A stretch of 43,496 nucleotides of DNA from an uncultured Bacteroidales bacterium (GTDB taxonomy: Bacteria > Bacteroidota > Bacteroidia > Bacteroidales > UBA932). The notes under the pieces are model-generated. The model had not been told where the DNA came from. It did no database searches and was given only the letters and a program-made list of their open reading frames with translations. Position numbers and translations under genes: made by a program. This document shows, one piece after another, positions 1 to 7,776 of the stretch. The stretch's first letter is position 1. Each line of letters opens with the position of its first letter. The stretch is taken from assembly GCA_949289565.1 (NCBI GenBank), contig CASEOO010000033.1, positions 1-43,496 of the forward strand. The letters run 5' to 3'.

Positions 1-672
1 AAGACGGGCCGCCGTCACTGCCGCGCACATCCCGGCTATCCCGCCGCCGACCACAACGAAGTCATAGCGCTCCGTCTCTGCTACCATCTCGGCCGCGGCT
101 TTCCGCTCCGCCCTGAGGATGTCCGCTTTCGCTCCTGCCTCGAGCTCTGCTCCGGGCATGCCATGCTTCCCGGAAGGGCCGGCCATCGTCAGGTAGACCG
201 CATCGCACCTCCCGTCGAACCCTGTCATATCTGTCAGGGCCAGCACGGCTTCGCCTGACTTCAGCCTGACGCTCCCAGCATACTGCCATTGCCACTCCTC
301 GCCTTCCGCCCCGAGCGTGTTCTTCAGCGTCCTGCCTGAAACCTTGATGCGGAATTGGCCCGGGCCCGGCTTCTCCGTCCAGGGGGACGTCCAGTTGTAC
401 GTCCGCGCGTAGACATGCCAGACCCCTGACTCCGGAATCATGACCTCTGTCTCCGCGTCTGGCACTGGCCGGCCAAGACCGTGCGCCAGAAGGTATGGCG
501 AGCCCATCTGGTCCATGAACTGCTGGTCCAGTACCCACCCGCCCTTGTCGCCGAAGCTCTCTGCTTCGACCAAGATCTCTGAACAGGAATGTCCGGCCGC
601 CTGACGGTCTTCAGCGCACAGACAGAGTCCGGAAAGGCTCAGAGCGAGTATGAAAGTGAATATTTTTTTCAT
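1..672 (-). CDS. FAD-dependent oxidoreductase, N-terminal part (cut by window edge)
   Basis: The reading frame is open from the ATG at 672 to the window edge, giving 224 residues with no stop. Residues 1-20 form a signal peptide (MKKIFTF... ending CLCA). Residues about 33-165 look like a beta-rich module of the kind placed before the oxidoreductase in Bacteroidetes proteins often labelled FAD-dependent oxidoreductase or xanthan lyase. A charged helical linker follows at about 178-200. Residues 205-214 read FVVVGGGIAG, a hydrophobic strand plus GxGxxG dinucleotide-binding turn, which marks the start of a FAD_oxidored-type Rossmann fold. It is the last visible gene of the operon, about 100 bp after the chimeric lipoprotein gene, and is probably periplasmic. 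Its codons are clearly GC-richer than those of its neighbour. The substrate is unknown and the catalytic C-terminus lies outside the window. Confidence 0.75.
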   Translation of the reverse strand, partial: MKKIFTFILALSLSGLCLCAEDRQAAGHSCSEILVEAESFGDKGGWVLDQQFMDQMGSPYLLAHGLGRPVPDAETEVMIPESGVWHVYARTYNWTSPWTEKPGPGQFRIKVSGRTLKNTLGAEGEEWQWQYAGSVRLKSGEAVLALTDMTGFDGRCDAVYLTMAGPSGKHGMPGAELEAGAKADILRAERKAAAEMVAETERYDFVVVGGGIAGMCAAVTAARL

Positions 673-708
673 GACAGAGTATTTAATGTTAAATGAAATT
701 GACGATGA

Positions 709-747
709 AAGGGTATGATCATGCATGAATGTCACAGTCATACCCTT
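709..747 (-). other. Intergenic hairpin before the FAD oxidoreductase gene
   Basis: AAGGGTATGA at 709-718 pairs with its exact reverse complement at 738-747, making a 10-bp stem with a 19-nt loop. It lies between the stop of the chimeric lipoprotein gene and the start of the oxidoreductase gene. No U-run follows it on the minus strand, so it is more likely an mRNA stability or attenuation element than a simple terminator. Confidence 0.45.
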
Positions 748-775
748 GATGTCTGAAAAATGAACAATATAATGG

Positions 776-2452
776 CTATTCAACGTGTCTGAAAACCACT
801 GTCATTTCCCTTGTATCTACAAGAACATAATTACAGCCTTCAGGTATCTCAAAATAAGCATAGCGACTGTCATCCTGCCCTTCCCTTAAACCATATTCAG
901 TATCAATGCTTGCTTTAAAACTGTCACATACATTATTTCTGACAGACTCAGAGTCAGAATAACCGAAAGCATAAGAATTATTATATGGTCTAGGTTCTGT
1001 CTGGGCCGTATTACTAGAAGAGAATTCATTGCTTCCATCGTGAGGTTTCTCAGGTCCGATAAAAAATACCAGAGCTCCTTCAGTCCACTTTTTCGCACTT
1101 CCTGCATTTGCATTACCCTCTATACGTGGCAGCTCATCTCCAGAATAAACAAAAATGTAAGGATCAGCCAAACTTCTGATGCAACGATATTTGTAATTAA
1201 AGCCCTGTTTTACTCCACTGTTATCATTGAAAGAACTGAATGGTCCATACATCCACAGACATTCTACCTCAACTGTGTTTTCTTCAGGTTTTTTACCATA
1301 GCCCGCCAAACTGCCGTCAGCCCACGAGCCATTGGCATACTTAGGTGTCAAGTCATTATCAGGAGAATAGACTGCCACAGTATTATTTTCAGCATTTATG
1401 ACGATACGGTAAATACCACTTTCAGTTATCGTCCATGACGCTTCTTCTGAAGTTTCTGCTATCGTATAAGATGATGAAGCTGAAAAGGCCTTGTTTGAAG
1501 CTGAGATGTAGCCACCTGAAGTAGAAATATGGAAAGTGCCTTCATTTAACTGAGCTCGCCACGCATATGTATTTTCATCTTCAAGAGTCTGTTGGATAGC
1601 GGCATCAGCATACTCAGGAAGCGCATCGCCACCGATTACGAAGCGAGAACATTCCAGAGTTGTAGTATATACATGGCCAGCAAGAAAATTGAGTCCAGAC
1701 TTGTATATGCAGTACTCGCCGTCATTAACGCTTATTGCAACATTACCTTCCGCTGCAAAAGGTGAGCATGCCAGGAAAAATGATTCTGAGGATACTACCT
1801 CGACTTCATCCGCTGAAACTTTGGCCTCTTCAGAAGGCTCGAGAGGAGTCAGTGCCCCAGTTTCAAAATTGACTGAAAAAGAACCTGACAGACTCGTTCC
1901 AGGAGCTGATACTGTTACATTCGAGATAGCAATCGGCGATCCAGCAGTGTTGACTACATTTACCTTTATCACAGTTGCAAGATGGCTTAAAGCCACTTCA
2001 GGAGAAGCAATACCGCTCGCCTCAGCCTTGCCAAATAAAGGTGTCTTGATATGAGATGCACTGCTTCCAGCAACCTGTATTCCTGATTCAATATTCACTT
2101 CCGCTTCCAACGATTCTGCCTCGATCTTGAAATCAGGGTTGTAAGGATACAATACATAATATTTGTATTCAGTGTCTTCCTGAGGTTCGAACTCAGCACA
2201 AGTGAATGTATTTTCAGAACGATATTCAAATTTGAAAAGCTGGTCTGTTGATCCTCCGATAATATACACGCCTAATGCATCACCAGATTCCCATTCGACA
2301 GTATAGTCCTCTGCGTCTAGGATAGTCTTGGTGCCTGGAATACAGACTTCCATAGAGAAACCATCTTCTGAAATTTCAGGAACTGCGGATTCTTTTTCAG
2401 AACATGCTGACAGCAATGCAGCGACAATTGAGAAGTAAAATATTTTTTTCAT
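776..2452 (-). CDS. Chimeric outer-membrane lipoprotein: fimbrillin-like N-terminus, SusE/SusF-like C-terminus
   Basis: The start at 2452 (MKKIFYF) gives a 558-residue protein with a compact signal peptide and lipobox LLSAC, so Cys17 should be lipidated. An in-frame ATG at 2464 would add only four residues. Residues about 30-265 resemble the fimbrillin/Mfa-like fold: a GTKTIL stretch, then VEWESGDALGVY, then long beta-rich sequence. The second half resembles the SusE-like protein encoded at 4334-5983. Shared blocks include QTLE..YAW, YRIV.N....TVA.YS...DL.PK and SLADP..FVY, so it probably carries starch-binding-like modules. It follows the 44-residue peptide gene in the same operon. The gene is strikingly AT-rich: one sampled 60-bp stretch is 33% GC against 60-70% in the adjoining oxidoreductase gene. 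Surface glycan binding is inferred. Confidence 0.72.
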   Translation of the reverse strand: MKKIFYFSIVAALLSACSEKESAVPEISEDGFSMEVCIPGTKTILDAEDYTVEWESGDALGVYIIGGSTDQLFKFEYRSENTFTCAEFEPQEDTEYKYYVLYPYNPDFKIEAESLEAEVNIESGIQVAGSSASHIKTPLFGKAEASGIASPEVALSHLATVIKVNVVNTAGSPIAISNVTVSAPGTSLSGSFSVNFETGALTPLEPSEEAKVSADEVEVVSSESFFLACSPFAAEGNVAISVNDGEYCIYKSGLNFLAGHVYTTTLECSRFVIGGDALPEYADAAIQQTLEDENTYAWRAQLNEGTFHISTSGGYISASNKAFSASSSYTIAETSEEASWTITESGIYRIVINAENNTVAVYSPDNDLTPKYANGSWADGSLAGYGKKPEENTVEVECLWMYGPFSSFNDNSGVKQGFNYKYRCIRSLADPYIFVYSGDELPRIEGNANAGSAKKWTEGALVFFIGPEKPHDGSNEFSSSNTAQTEPRPYNNSYAFGYSDSESVRNNVCDSFKASIDTEYGLREGQDDSRYAYFEIPEGCNYVLVDTREMTVVFRHVE

Positions 2453-2468
2453 AACAAGTTTCATTTAA

Positions 2469-2603
2469 TTAAAACGAGCCTCCGTCTACCATATCCGGTG
2501 CATCAATTGAATATTCTCCGCCACTGGCGGCAAAGCCATTTTCCACTTCGGTGTCCAATACGGACAATGCCGGGGATTCGTAATGATTTGAATTGAGTTT
2601 CAT
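2469..2603 (-). CDS. 44-residue conserved-type small peptide of Bacteroidales
   Basis: A short frame runs from ATG at 2603 to TAA at 2469. It begins MKLNSNHYESPALSVLD, continues with a TEVENGFAASGGE block and ends in an acidic, glycine-rich tail (DMVDGGSF). The layout of an aromatic residue near the N-terminus, a hydrophobic V-L-x-V-E stretch, a GFAxSGxE-like motif and an acidic tail is familiar from short uncharacterised Bacteroides peptides encoded beside lipoprotein and PUL genes. There is no signal peptide and no cysteine. It sits inside the operon, 48 bp after the upstream glycosidase-like gene and 16 bp before the chimeric lipoprotein. Function is unknown. A leader peptide, a secreted signal or a ribosomal-product precursor are all possible. 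Confidence 0.55.
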   Translation of the reverse strand: MKLNSNHYESPALSVLDTEVENGFAASGGEYSIDAPDMVDGGSF

Positions 2604-2651
2604 AGTCTTATGTTTATTTGTGATTGTTTTCTCTTAAAATGTCAGGGCAAG

Positions 2652-4289
2652 CTACAGTACAGTCACATCGCTTAGCCTGAGCCATCCTTCTTCAGTCAGG
2701 TCATCTTCGCTGACCGAGAGTTCTACAGCAGGGGCATTGTCCTTCGTCGTGTCGACTATCGCCAGTCCCCATATGTACTGCCCGGGAACTACATCTGTCA
2801 GAGTCACATCTGTGTCAAACGACTGCATGGATGTAGATGTGACTGTATGCAAGGCCGCCGAGCCCTCTGTATCCACAAATATGTGCACAGGTTTCTCGGA
2901 ACCCTTCCCCAGGAGGGCATATGCCAGTTTATAACGGCCGTGCCATTGTTTCAAGTTTGCAGGAAAATACGCATTCCCGCGGTTCACCCACCTGGAATTG
3001 ATGGTCACAGTAGAGCCGGACTCAGCAGACTGAGGAAGATAAAGCCGGTCCGGAAACAGACGGTACACCCCCTCGCGCAGAAACTTCAGCACCAGGTCGA
3101 AAGCATCGTTGAACCATGAATATGTCTCTGACTGGGATACATTGCTGTTGTAGCGGAAATCCATCATGTTCACATATGCTGATTCCATCTGGTCGTACTC
3201 GCCCTGTCTGAGGTCATGCTCCGAATCATATTCATCCTTCCATGCCGTATGCGTTCCCAGAACCCAGCCGCCTTCGCCGATAACAGGAACTTCATACCTG
3301 TGCCCGGATATGAAATTCATCTCCCAATCGCCATAATAATCTTTCATGCCGAATGCATCGTGCCTCATGCAGAAGCCCTTGCTTATAGCCATGTTCAGCA
3401 GATCTGTGGACATCTGGTCCGGAGTGCCGCTGTCTGCAGTCTTGCCGACCATCTTGTGATAATTTGTAACTACCGGCACATTTGTAAAATTGTCTGCATA
3501 CATGGATGTGGCCCAGTCGTATACGTCCCACCTCGGAGACTCATCATTGGCCGCGACAGTCAATTCCGTGGAATAGCGGAAAGAATGACACTCGCCCCAT
3601 TTTCCCAGGCCGAGGCCGCTGATATACTCTACCTCGTCTGGATTGTTGAATCTCGCGGCGAAAGCCTTCACGAATTTCTCATAATACTGCTGGAATACCG
3701 GGTCGTCAGGATAGCCTGTCCAGCGGTTGGTGCCGGCATAAAACCCTTTGGCGCCGGCATCTCTCACGAACTCTGGTGTGGAACTCTGCTCGTCGCCCTC
3801 ACTGTTTGTGTTGATAGTAAAGGCTATCTTCAGCCCCCTCTCCTTGGCTCCGTCCAAGAGATATTTCAGATTCTTCGCAAAGAGGGCTGTTTTGCCGCCC
3901 TGCGCTACAGCCCACTCGTAGCCGGCATCCTCCCAGATATAAACATTGTCCGCTGGATTCATGGCTGACCAGTCAGCTTTGATATAGAGGACATTGGAAT
4001 AGTCCCAGACATTTACTTTACCTGAGCCGTCAGGGGCGTCGGCACAGTCAAAACTGTCATAAAGCTCCCAGTAATTGGAGGAAAGACCGGTACCTATGCC
4101 AGAGTATGTGACCCAGCCCGAAAGAGGATTCTTCAGCAGGATTCTCTTGGTGTCCGGCTTGACAGTGACTGTGACTGTCCCTTCAGGTGCGGAAGTGTTT
4201 CCGCCATTGCCCGGACCGGGCTCCTTGGAGCATGCTGCTCCAAGGATGGCGGCCGTGGCAAATAAAGTCAATTTGCTTATCTTTTTCAT
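2652..4289 (-). CDS. DUF4832-like lipoprotein, putative TIM-barrel glycoside hydrolase
   Basis: The protein has 545 residues with signal peptide and lipobox LGAAC (Cys20). The body begins with the family motif NPLSGWV (about 54-60). It then shows alternating beta/alpha blocks typical of a (beta/alpha)8 barrel: YIKADW, LKIAFTIN, DDPVFQQYYEKFV, GLGLGKWGE, VPVVTNYHK, VPVIGEGGW. A C-terminal beta-rich domain follows (about 420-545). Glu233 in GKWGE and Glu339 in IGEGGW are 106 residues apart and are conserved in the paralogue at 10969-12516. That is the arrangement expected for the acid/base and nucleophile of a clan GH-A retaining enzyme. It lies between the SusE-like gene and the small peptide gene, so action at the outer membrane on the imported glycan is likely. 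The family match is from memory, and catalysis is inferred. Confidence 0.68.
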   Translation of the reverse strand: MKKISKLTLFATAAILGAACSKEPGPGNGGNTSAPEGTVTVTVKPDTKRILLKNPLSGWVTYSGIGTGLSSNYWELYDSFDCADAPDGSGKVNVWDYSNVLYIKADWSAMNPADNVYIWEDAGYEWAVAQGGKTALFAKNLKYLLDGAKERGLKIAFTINTNSEGDEQSSTPEFVRDAGAKGFYAGTNRWTGYPDDPVFQQYYEKFVKAFAARFNNPDEVEYISGLGLGKWGECHSFRYSTELTVAANDESPRWDVYDWATSMYADNFTNVPVVTNYHKMVGKTADSGTPDQMSTDLLNMAISKGFCMRHDAFGMKDYYGDWEMNFISGHRYEVPVIGEGGWVLGTHTAWKDEYDSEHDLRQGEYDQMESAYVNMMDFRYNSNVSQSETYSWFNDAFDLVLKFLREGVYRLFPDRLYLPQSAESGSTVTINSRWVNRGNAYFPANLKQWHGRYKLAYALLGKGSEKPVHIFVDTEGSAALHTVTSTSMQSFDTDVTLTDVVPGQYIWGLAIVDTTKDNAPAVELSVSEDDLTEEGWLRLSDVTVL

Positions 4290-4333
4290 TCTATTTAATT
4301 TTCAAATTCCGGATTTAAAAACGGAATCAAAAG

Positions 4334-5983
4334 TCAGCGCTGGTCGAAGAGGACATATGAACCTTCGAATGCCCAGCACTTGCTCAAAGCATTCTCATTT
4401 TCATCTGTTTCAGGACCGCCGATATAGACTTCCACGTAATTCGTATTCTCAGGAATCTTGAAGAACGAATATCTGTTGTTGCCCTGGCCTCCATATATCG
4501 GTGTGACTTTTTCACCAAGAGCGACATCCAGCAAAAAGTCTCCGCCGGCATCGCTGGCGCCATATGCATATTCGTTGTTCCAGACATCGGTGACAATAAA
4601 CTTCAGATTCTCGCCTGCCGCAAGTGTCGAACCCTTGTATACGAAGAGCCTAGGATCTGCAAGGCTCGGAGTGAGGACAAAATCGCCTCCTACAGGCCGG
4701 CTTCCTGTGTTGTATGTTTTGCTGCTCCACATGTACAAGGCAGTCACTTCCATAGTGAAATCAGGAATTTCTCCGCCTTGAGTCCTCTTATAGGTCACAG
4801 TCTTAGGCTTCAAGTCCGTAGCTTCAGAATAAATGGCCACTGTCGCGGCATCTACGTTCACAACGATTCTGTAAGAGCCAGCCTGAGAAATCTCCCAGTA
4901 ACGGCCTGCCACAGCGGATGTCCTGACAGATGCGAGGCTGTTCGCGCCTCCGTCAATGAACCCATGGTCGTCAGCTTCGGCCGGCACCATCACCAGATTC
5001 CTTTCACCGCCGAATTCTATCGGCATAGTGAACTGGCCGGCCACGAGATCTCCTTTCCATGCATATACGGATGCATTCTCCAGAGTCTGTGTGATTTCCA
5101 CCTCGCTTCCGCCTGCAGCAGAGCCGGCAAGGAAGAGCCTGTCCACCTCCATGATGTCAGACACTGCAGTGAGCGACACAGTCTTGGTCTCGAAATTCAG
5201 GGCAAGACGGTAGTCACCTGCCTCAGCCACTGTCCACGAATAGAGAGCCTCGTCACTTCCAGCTACTGAGGCGGCGGAATTGCCCAAGCTGGCTATGGCC
5301 TCGTCTTTTCCTGAAGCAGGAATGATGACGTTGTTCTCATCCCCGTAAATGACCGGGAACTGGAATGTTCCGGCTGACAGTAAGCCATTGTACACATACA
5401 AATCAGGATCTGCCGCACTCGGAAAGAGCTCTACCTGAGACTCCCCTATCGCTGTTCCTGAAACAAATACACGGTCTGCGGCAAATTGCTTAGGCCCGTA
5501 TGTCTTGATTCTGACAGCGACTTCGTCTGAGTCCGGCAATATGATAGCTGAGCCGCTCTCCCCTGAAAATGACGCTTCGATATTGAACTCAAGGGTAGAC
5601 CATGAACTGGTCAGGCATCCGAAATCATTTATCAACATATCCTGCAGCTCGGCATGAGTGTATTCCTTTACGAACTGCTCGTAATACGTCACATCTTCTT
5701 CAGGCTTTTCTTGCCCGAGAGGATGTTCTGCAAGGTCGAATGTATACAGATACCAGGTTCTGTAGTCATCTCCATAGTCCTTGGCAGGTGTCCAGCTGAC
5801 AGTCAAGGCTACCTCATCGGCCTTGGACTCATCCAGAATGACAGATTCAGAGGATGCAGTGATATCTATCACCGACGGGAAACGGGAATATGCGTTGTCC
5901 ACTTCTTCTGTACATCCTGCCAGATGCAGCCCTGCCGCCATGGCGGCGACTGCTGCAATATATGAATATTTAGAATGTTTCAT
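4334..5983 (-). CDS. SusE-like outer-membrane glycan-binding lipoprotein
   Basis: This 549-residue protein has a signal peptide and lipobox HLAGC (Cys24). Residues about 36-165 form an N-terminal SusE-type beta domain with VILDES and ALTVSW blocks. Two tandem repeats follow at about 171-277 (RVFVSGTAIGESQVEL) and 282-392 (RLFLAGSAAGGSEVEI). Each has a later YRLALNF or YRIVVNV core strand, as in the starch-binding modules of SusE and SusF. A divergent C-terminal module spans about 410-545. It starts 17 bp after the susD stop, the canonical SusE position. It should sit on the cell surface beside SusCD and help hold the polysaccharide. The repeats are shared with the chimeric lipoprotein at 776-2452. 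Ligand unknown. Confidence 0.82.
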   Translation of the reverse strand: MKHSKYSYIAAVAAMAAGLHLAGCTEEVDNAYSRFPSVIDITASSESVILDESKADEVALTVSWTPAKDYGDDYRTWYLYTFDLAEHPLGQEKPEEDVTYYEQFVKEYTHAELQDMLINDFGCLTSSWSTLEFNIEASFSGESGSAIILPDSDEVAVRIKTYGPKQFAADRVFVSGTAIGESQVELFPSAADPDLYVYNGLLSAGTFQFPVIYGDENNVIIPASGKDEAIASLGNSAASVAGSDEALYSWTVAEAGDYRLALNFETKTVSLTAVSDIMEVDRLFLAGSAAGGSEVEITQTLENASVYAWKGDLVAGQFTMPIEFGGERNLVMVPAEADDHGFIDGGANSLASVRTSAVAGRYWEISQAGSYRIVVNVDAATVAIYSEATDLKPKTVTYKRTQGGEIPDFTMEVTALYMWSSKTYNTGSRPVGGDFVLTPSLADPRLFVYKGSTLAAGENLKFIVTDVWNNEYAYGASDAGGDFLLDVALGEKVTPIYGGQGNNRYSFFKIPENTNYVEVYIGGPETDENENALSKCWAFEGSYVLFDQR

Positions 5984-6000
5984 GTTTTTCAGTTTATCTG

Positions 6001-7764
6001 TTAGTATCCTTCATTCTGGCCGAGGACCGGATTCAAAAGACCGTCGTGGGTAGGTATCGGCCAGAGAGCCTGACGCTCAGGGAAATTCCTCTTGGCCCCC
6101 TGCTGAGCCAGGCCTACACTCTTCTGAGCCAGGACAGAAAGATCAGGTATGCCGTTCTTGTCGATTTCAGGAACTATGTCATCCCAGAACCACCTGTCTC
6201 CTTTCACGATGTCCTCCAGAGCGGCTGCCTCCGGAAGGATATAGTTATAGCAGTTCATAGGGTCCACCTTGTCTATCTGGTTGTCTTCTTCCGCAGTGAA
6301 GAGCCTCCAGCGTACAATATCCATATAACGGAGATTCTCCTTGGCCAGCTCCATGCGCCTCTCTATGCGCAGAGCTTGCCTCATAGTCTCCTGGTCAGCC
6401 ATCTCGACACGTGGATATGCCTTTCCTGCTCCATACGCCCTGGACCTGACAGCATTTATCGTCTGGTCGAGAATCTCCTGCGTCATCTGATTCAGCTCTA
6501 TCATGGCTTCAGCATACATCAGCAGAACATCAGCATACCTCATAATCATGAAGTCTGTCTCATTGTCTACATTTTTCTGCCCGTTAGCCATAAGCCACGA
6601 ATCATCTATGCCTTTTTTCCAGAGAAGGCCGTTGTACGAGCAGTTCACTGCGTTAGGGTCGGCGCTGAAACGGCAGTCAGGATTTTCCCCGGACTCTTCG
6701 CCAGAAGCTTTATGCGCCTTTGTGCTGTAAGGCTCATAGAGCCAGCCTACATGCACACTCCCGAATGGAACTATGGTCATGGAGCAGCGCGGATCTCTGT
6801 TCTCGAAAGGATTTTTCGGATTGAAAAGCGGAGATTCGTCTATAGGAAGGCCGTCAGTACAGAGATAGCTCGCCAGCAGATCCCAAGATGGATTTGACGC
6901 TCCGTAGCCGCCCACCAGACGTGGAAGTTCATTATTCACAAACCATGAGTCCAGCACCACTCCGAGAGTCACAGATCTCGGGAAAACCAATATTTTTTCA
7001 GGGTTCTCCTTCGTGCTCTGCAGGAAGAGATGCTCATAGCTGCTGTCAAGATAATAAATGCCCAGGTCCATGCAGTCCTTGGCAGCCTTTGCCGCCGTCT
7101 CCCAGTCTTTCATGTAGAGGGCGAAGCGGGCTTTCATAGCCATGGCGGCGCCTTTAGTAAATCTCTTCAATTTATCATAAGACACAGGAAGGCTGTCGAT
7201 GGCATGGTCGAAGTCATCATACACCTTAGGTATGAGCTGGTCTTTCGGCATACGCTCCAGAACCTCTGCAGATGCTATGGTCTGGGGCTTGTCGACATAC
7301 GGGACATCTCCGAAATATGATATAAGCTCTGCATATTTGCATGCACGTGCGAAATAAGCCTCGGCCCTGTACTGGTTGATGACATCTTCAGACACGCCGT
7401 TTGCCTTGGCCCTCCCGCTGTGAGTCAGCAGAAGATTAGCCTGGGCTATAAGTTTGTAGTTCTGCTCCCAGAGATGATAGACGATGTAGTCTTCACCGTT
7501 CAGGTTGCCGTTGAGAGGAGCTCCATTGTCAGGGTGGCGGTTAGCGACACGATACGTGAAATTGTCCGTCCACTGCTCGGTATCCTGGTACGGACTGTTC
7601 CAGTACCCGATGGTGTAAAATCTGTTGGCGGCCATCTGCAGTTCCTGCTCGGTACTGTACCAGGTCTCGCTGTTGCCCTGAGAATTCGGCTTGATATCCA
7701 TGCTTTCACAGGAAACAAGCATCAGCACGGGAAGAGACAGCGCCGCCTTAAATATCTTTTTCAT
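6001..7764 (-). CDS. SusD/RagB-family outer-membrane nutrient-binding lipoprotein
   Basis: The predicted protein has 587 residues starting at MKKIFKAALS. The ATG at 7770 would add Met-Asn. The lipobox is LMLVSC. SusD hallmarks include an N-terminal stretch around EQELQMAANRFYTIGYW, a helical TPR-like core with EAYFARACKYAELISYFGDVPYV, the late LRIERRMELAKENLRYMDIVRW block, and a C-terminus ending in LWPIPTHDGLLNPVLGQNEGY. It caps the SusC barrel as the lid and binds the glycan at the cell surface. The gene follows susC by a few bases in the order expected of a PUL. The glycan specificity cannot be read from sequence. Confidence 0.95.
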   Translation of the reverse strand: MKKIFKAALSLPVLMLVSCESMDIKPNSQGNSETWYSTEQELQMAANRFYTIGYWNSPYQDTEQWTDNFTYRVANRHPDNGAPLNGNLNGEDYIVYHLWEQNYKLIAQANLLLTHSGRAKANGVSEDVINQYRAEAYFARACKYAELISYFGDVPYVDKPQTIASAEVLERMPKDQLIPKVYDDFDHAIDSLPVSYDKLKRFTKGAAMAMKARFALYMKDWETAAKAAKDCMDLGIYYLDSSYEHLFLQSTKENPEKILVFPRSVTLGVVLDSWFVNNELPRLVGGYGASNPSWDLLASYLCTDGLPIDESPLFNPKNPFENRDPRCSMTIVPFGSVHVGWLYEPYSTKAHKASGEESGENPDCRFSADPNAVNCSYNGLLWKKGIDDSWLMANGQKNVDNETDFMIMRYADVLLMYAEAMIELNQMTQEILDQTINAVRSRAYGAGKAYPRVEMADQETMRQALRIERRMELAKENLRYMDIVRWRLFTAEEDNQIDKVDPMNCYNYILPEAAALEDIVKGDRWFWDDIVPEIDKNGIPDLSVLAQKSVGLAQQGAKRNFPERQALWPIPTHDGLLNPVLGQNEGY

Positions 7765-7776
7765 ATTCATATTCTG

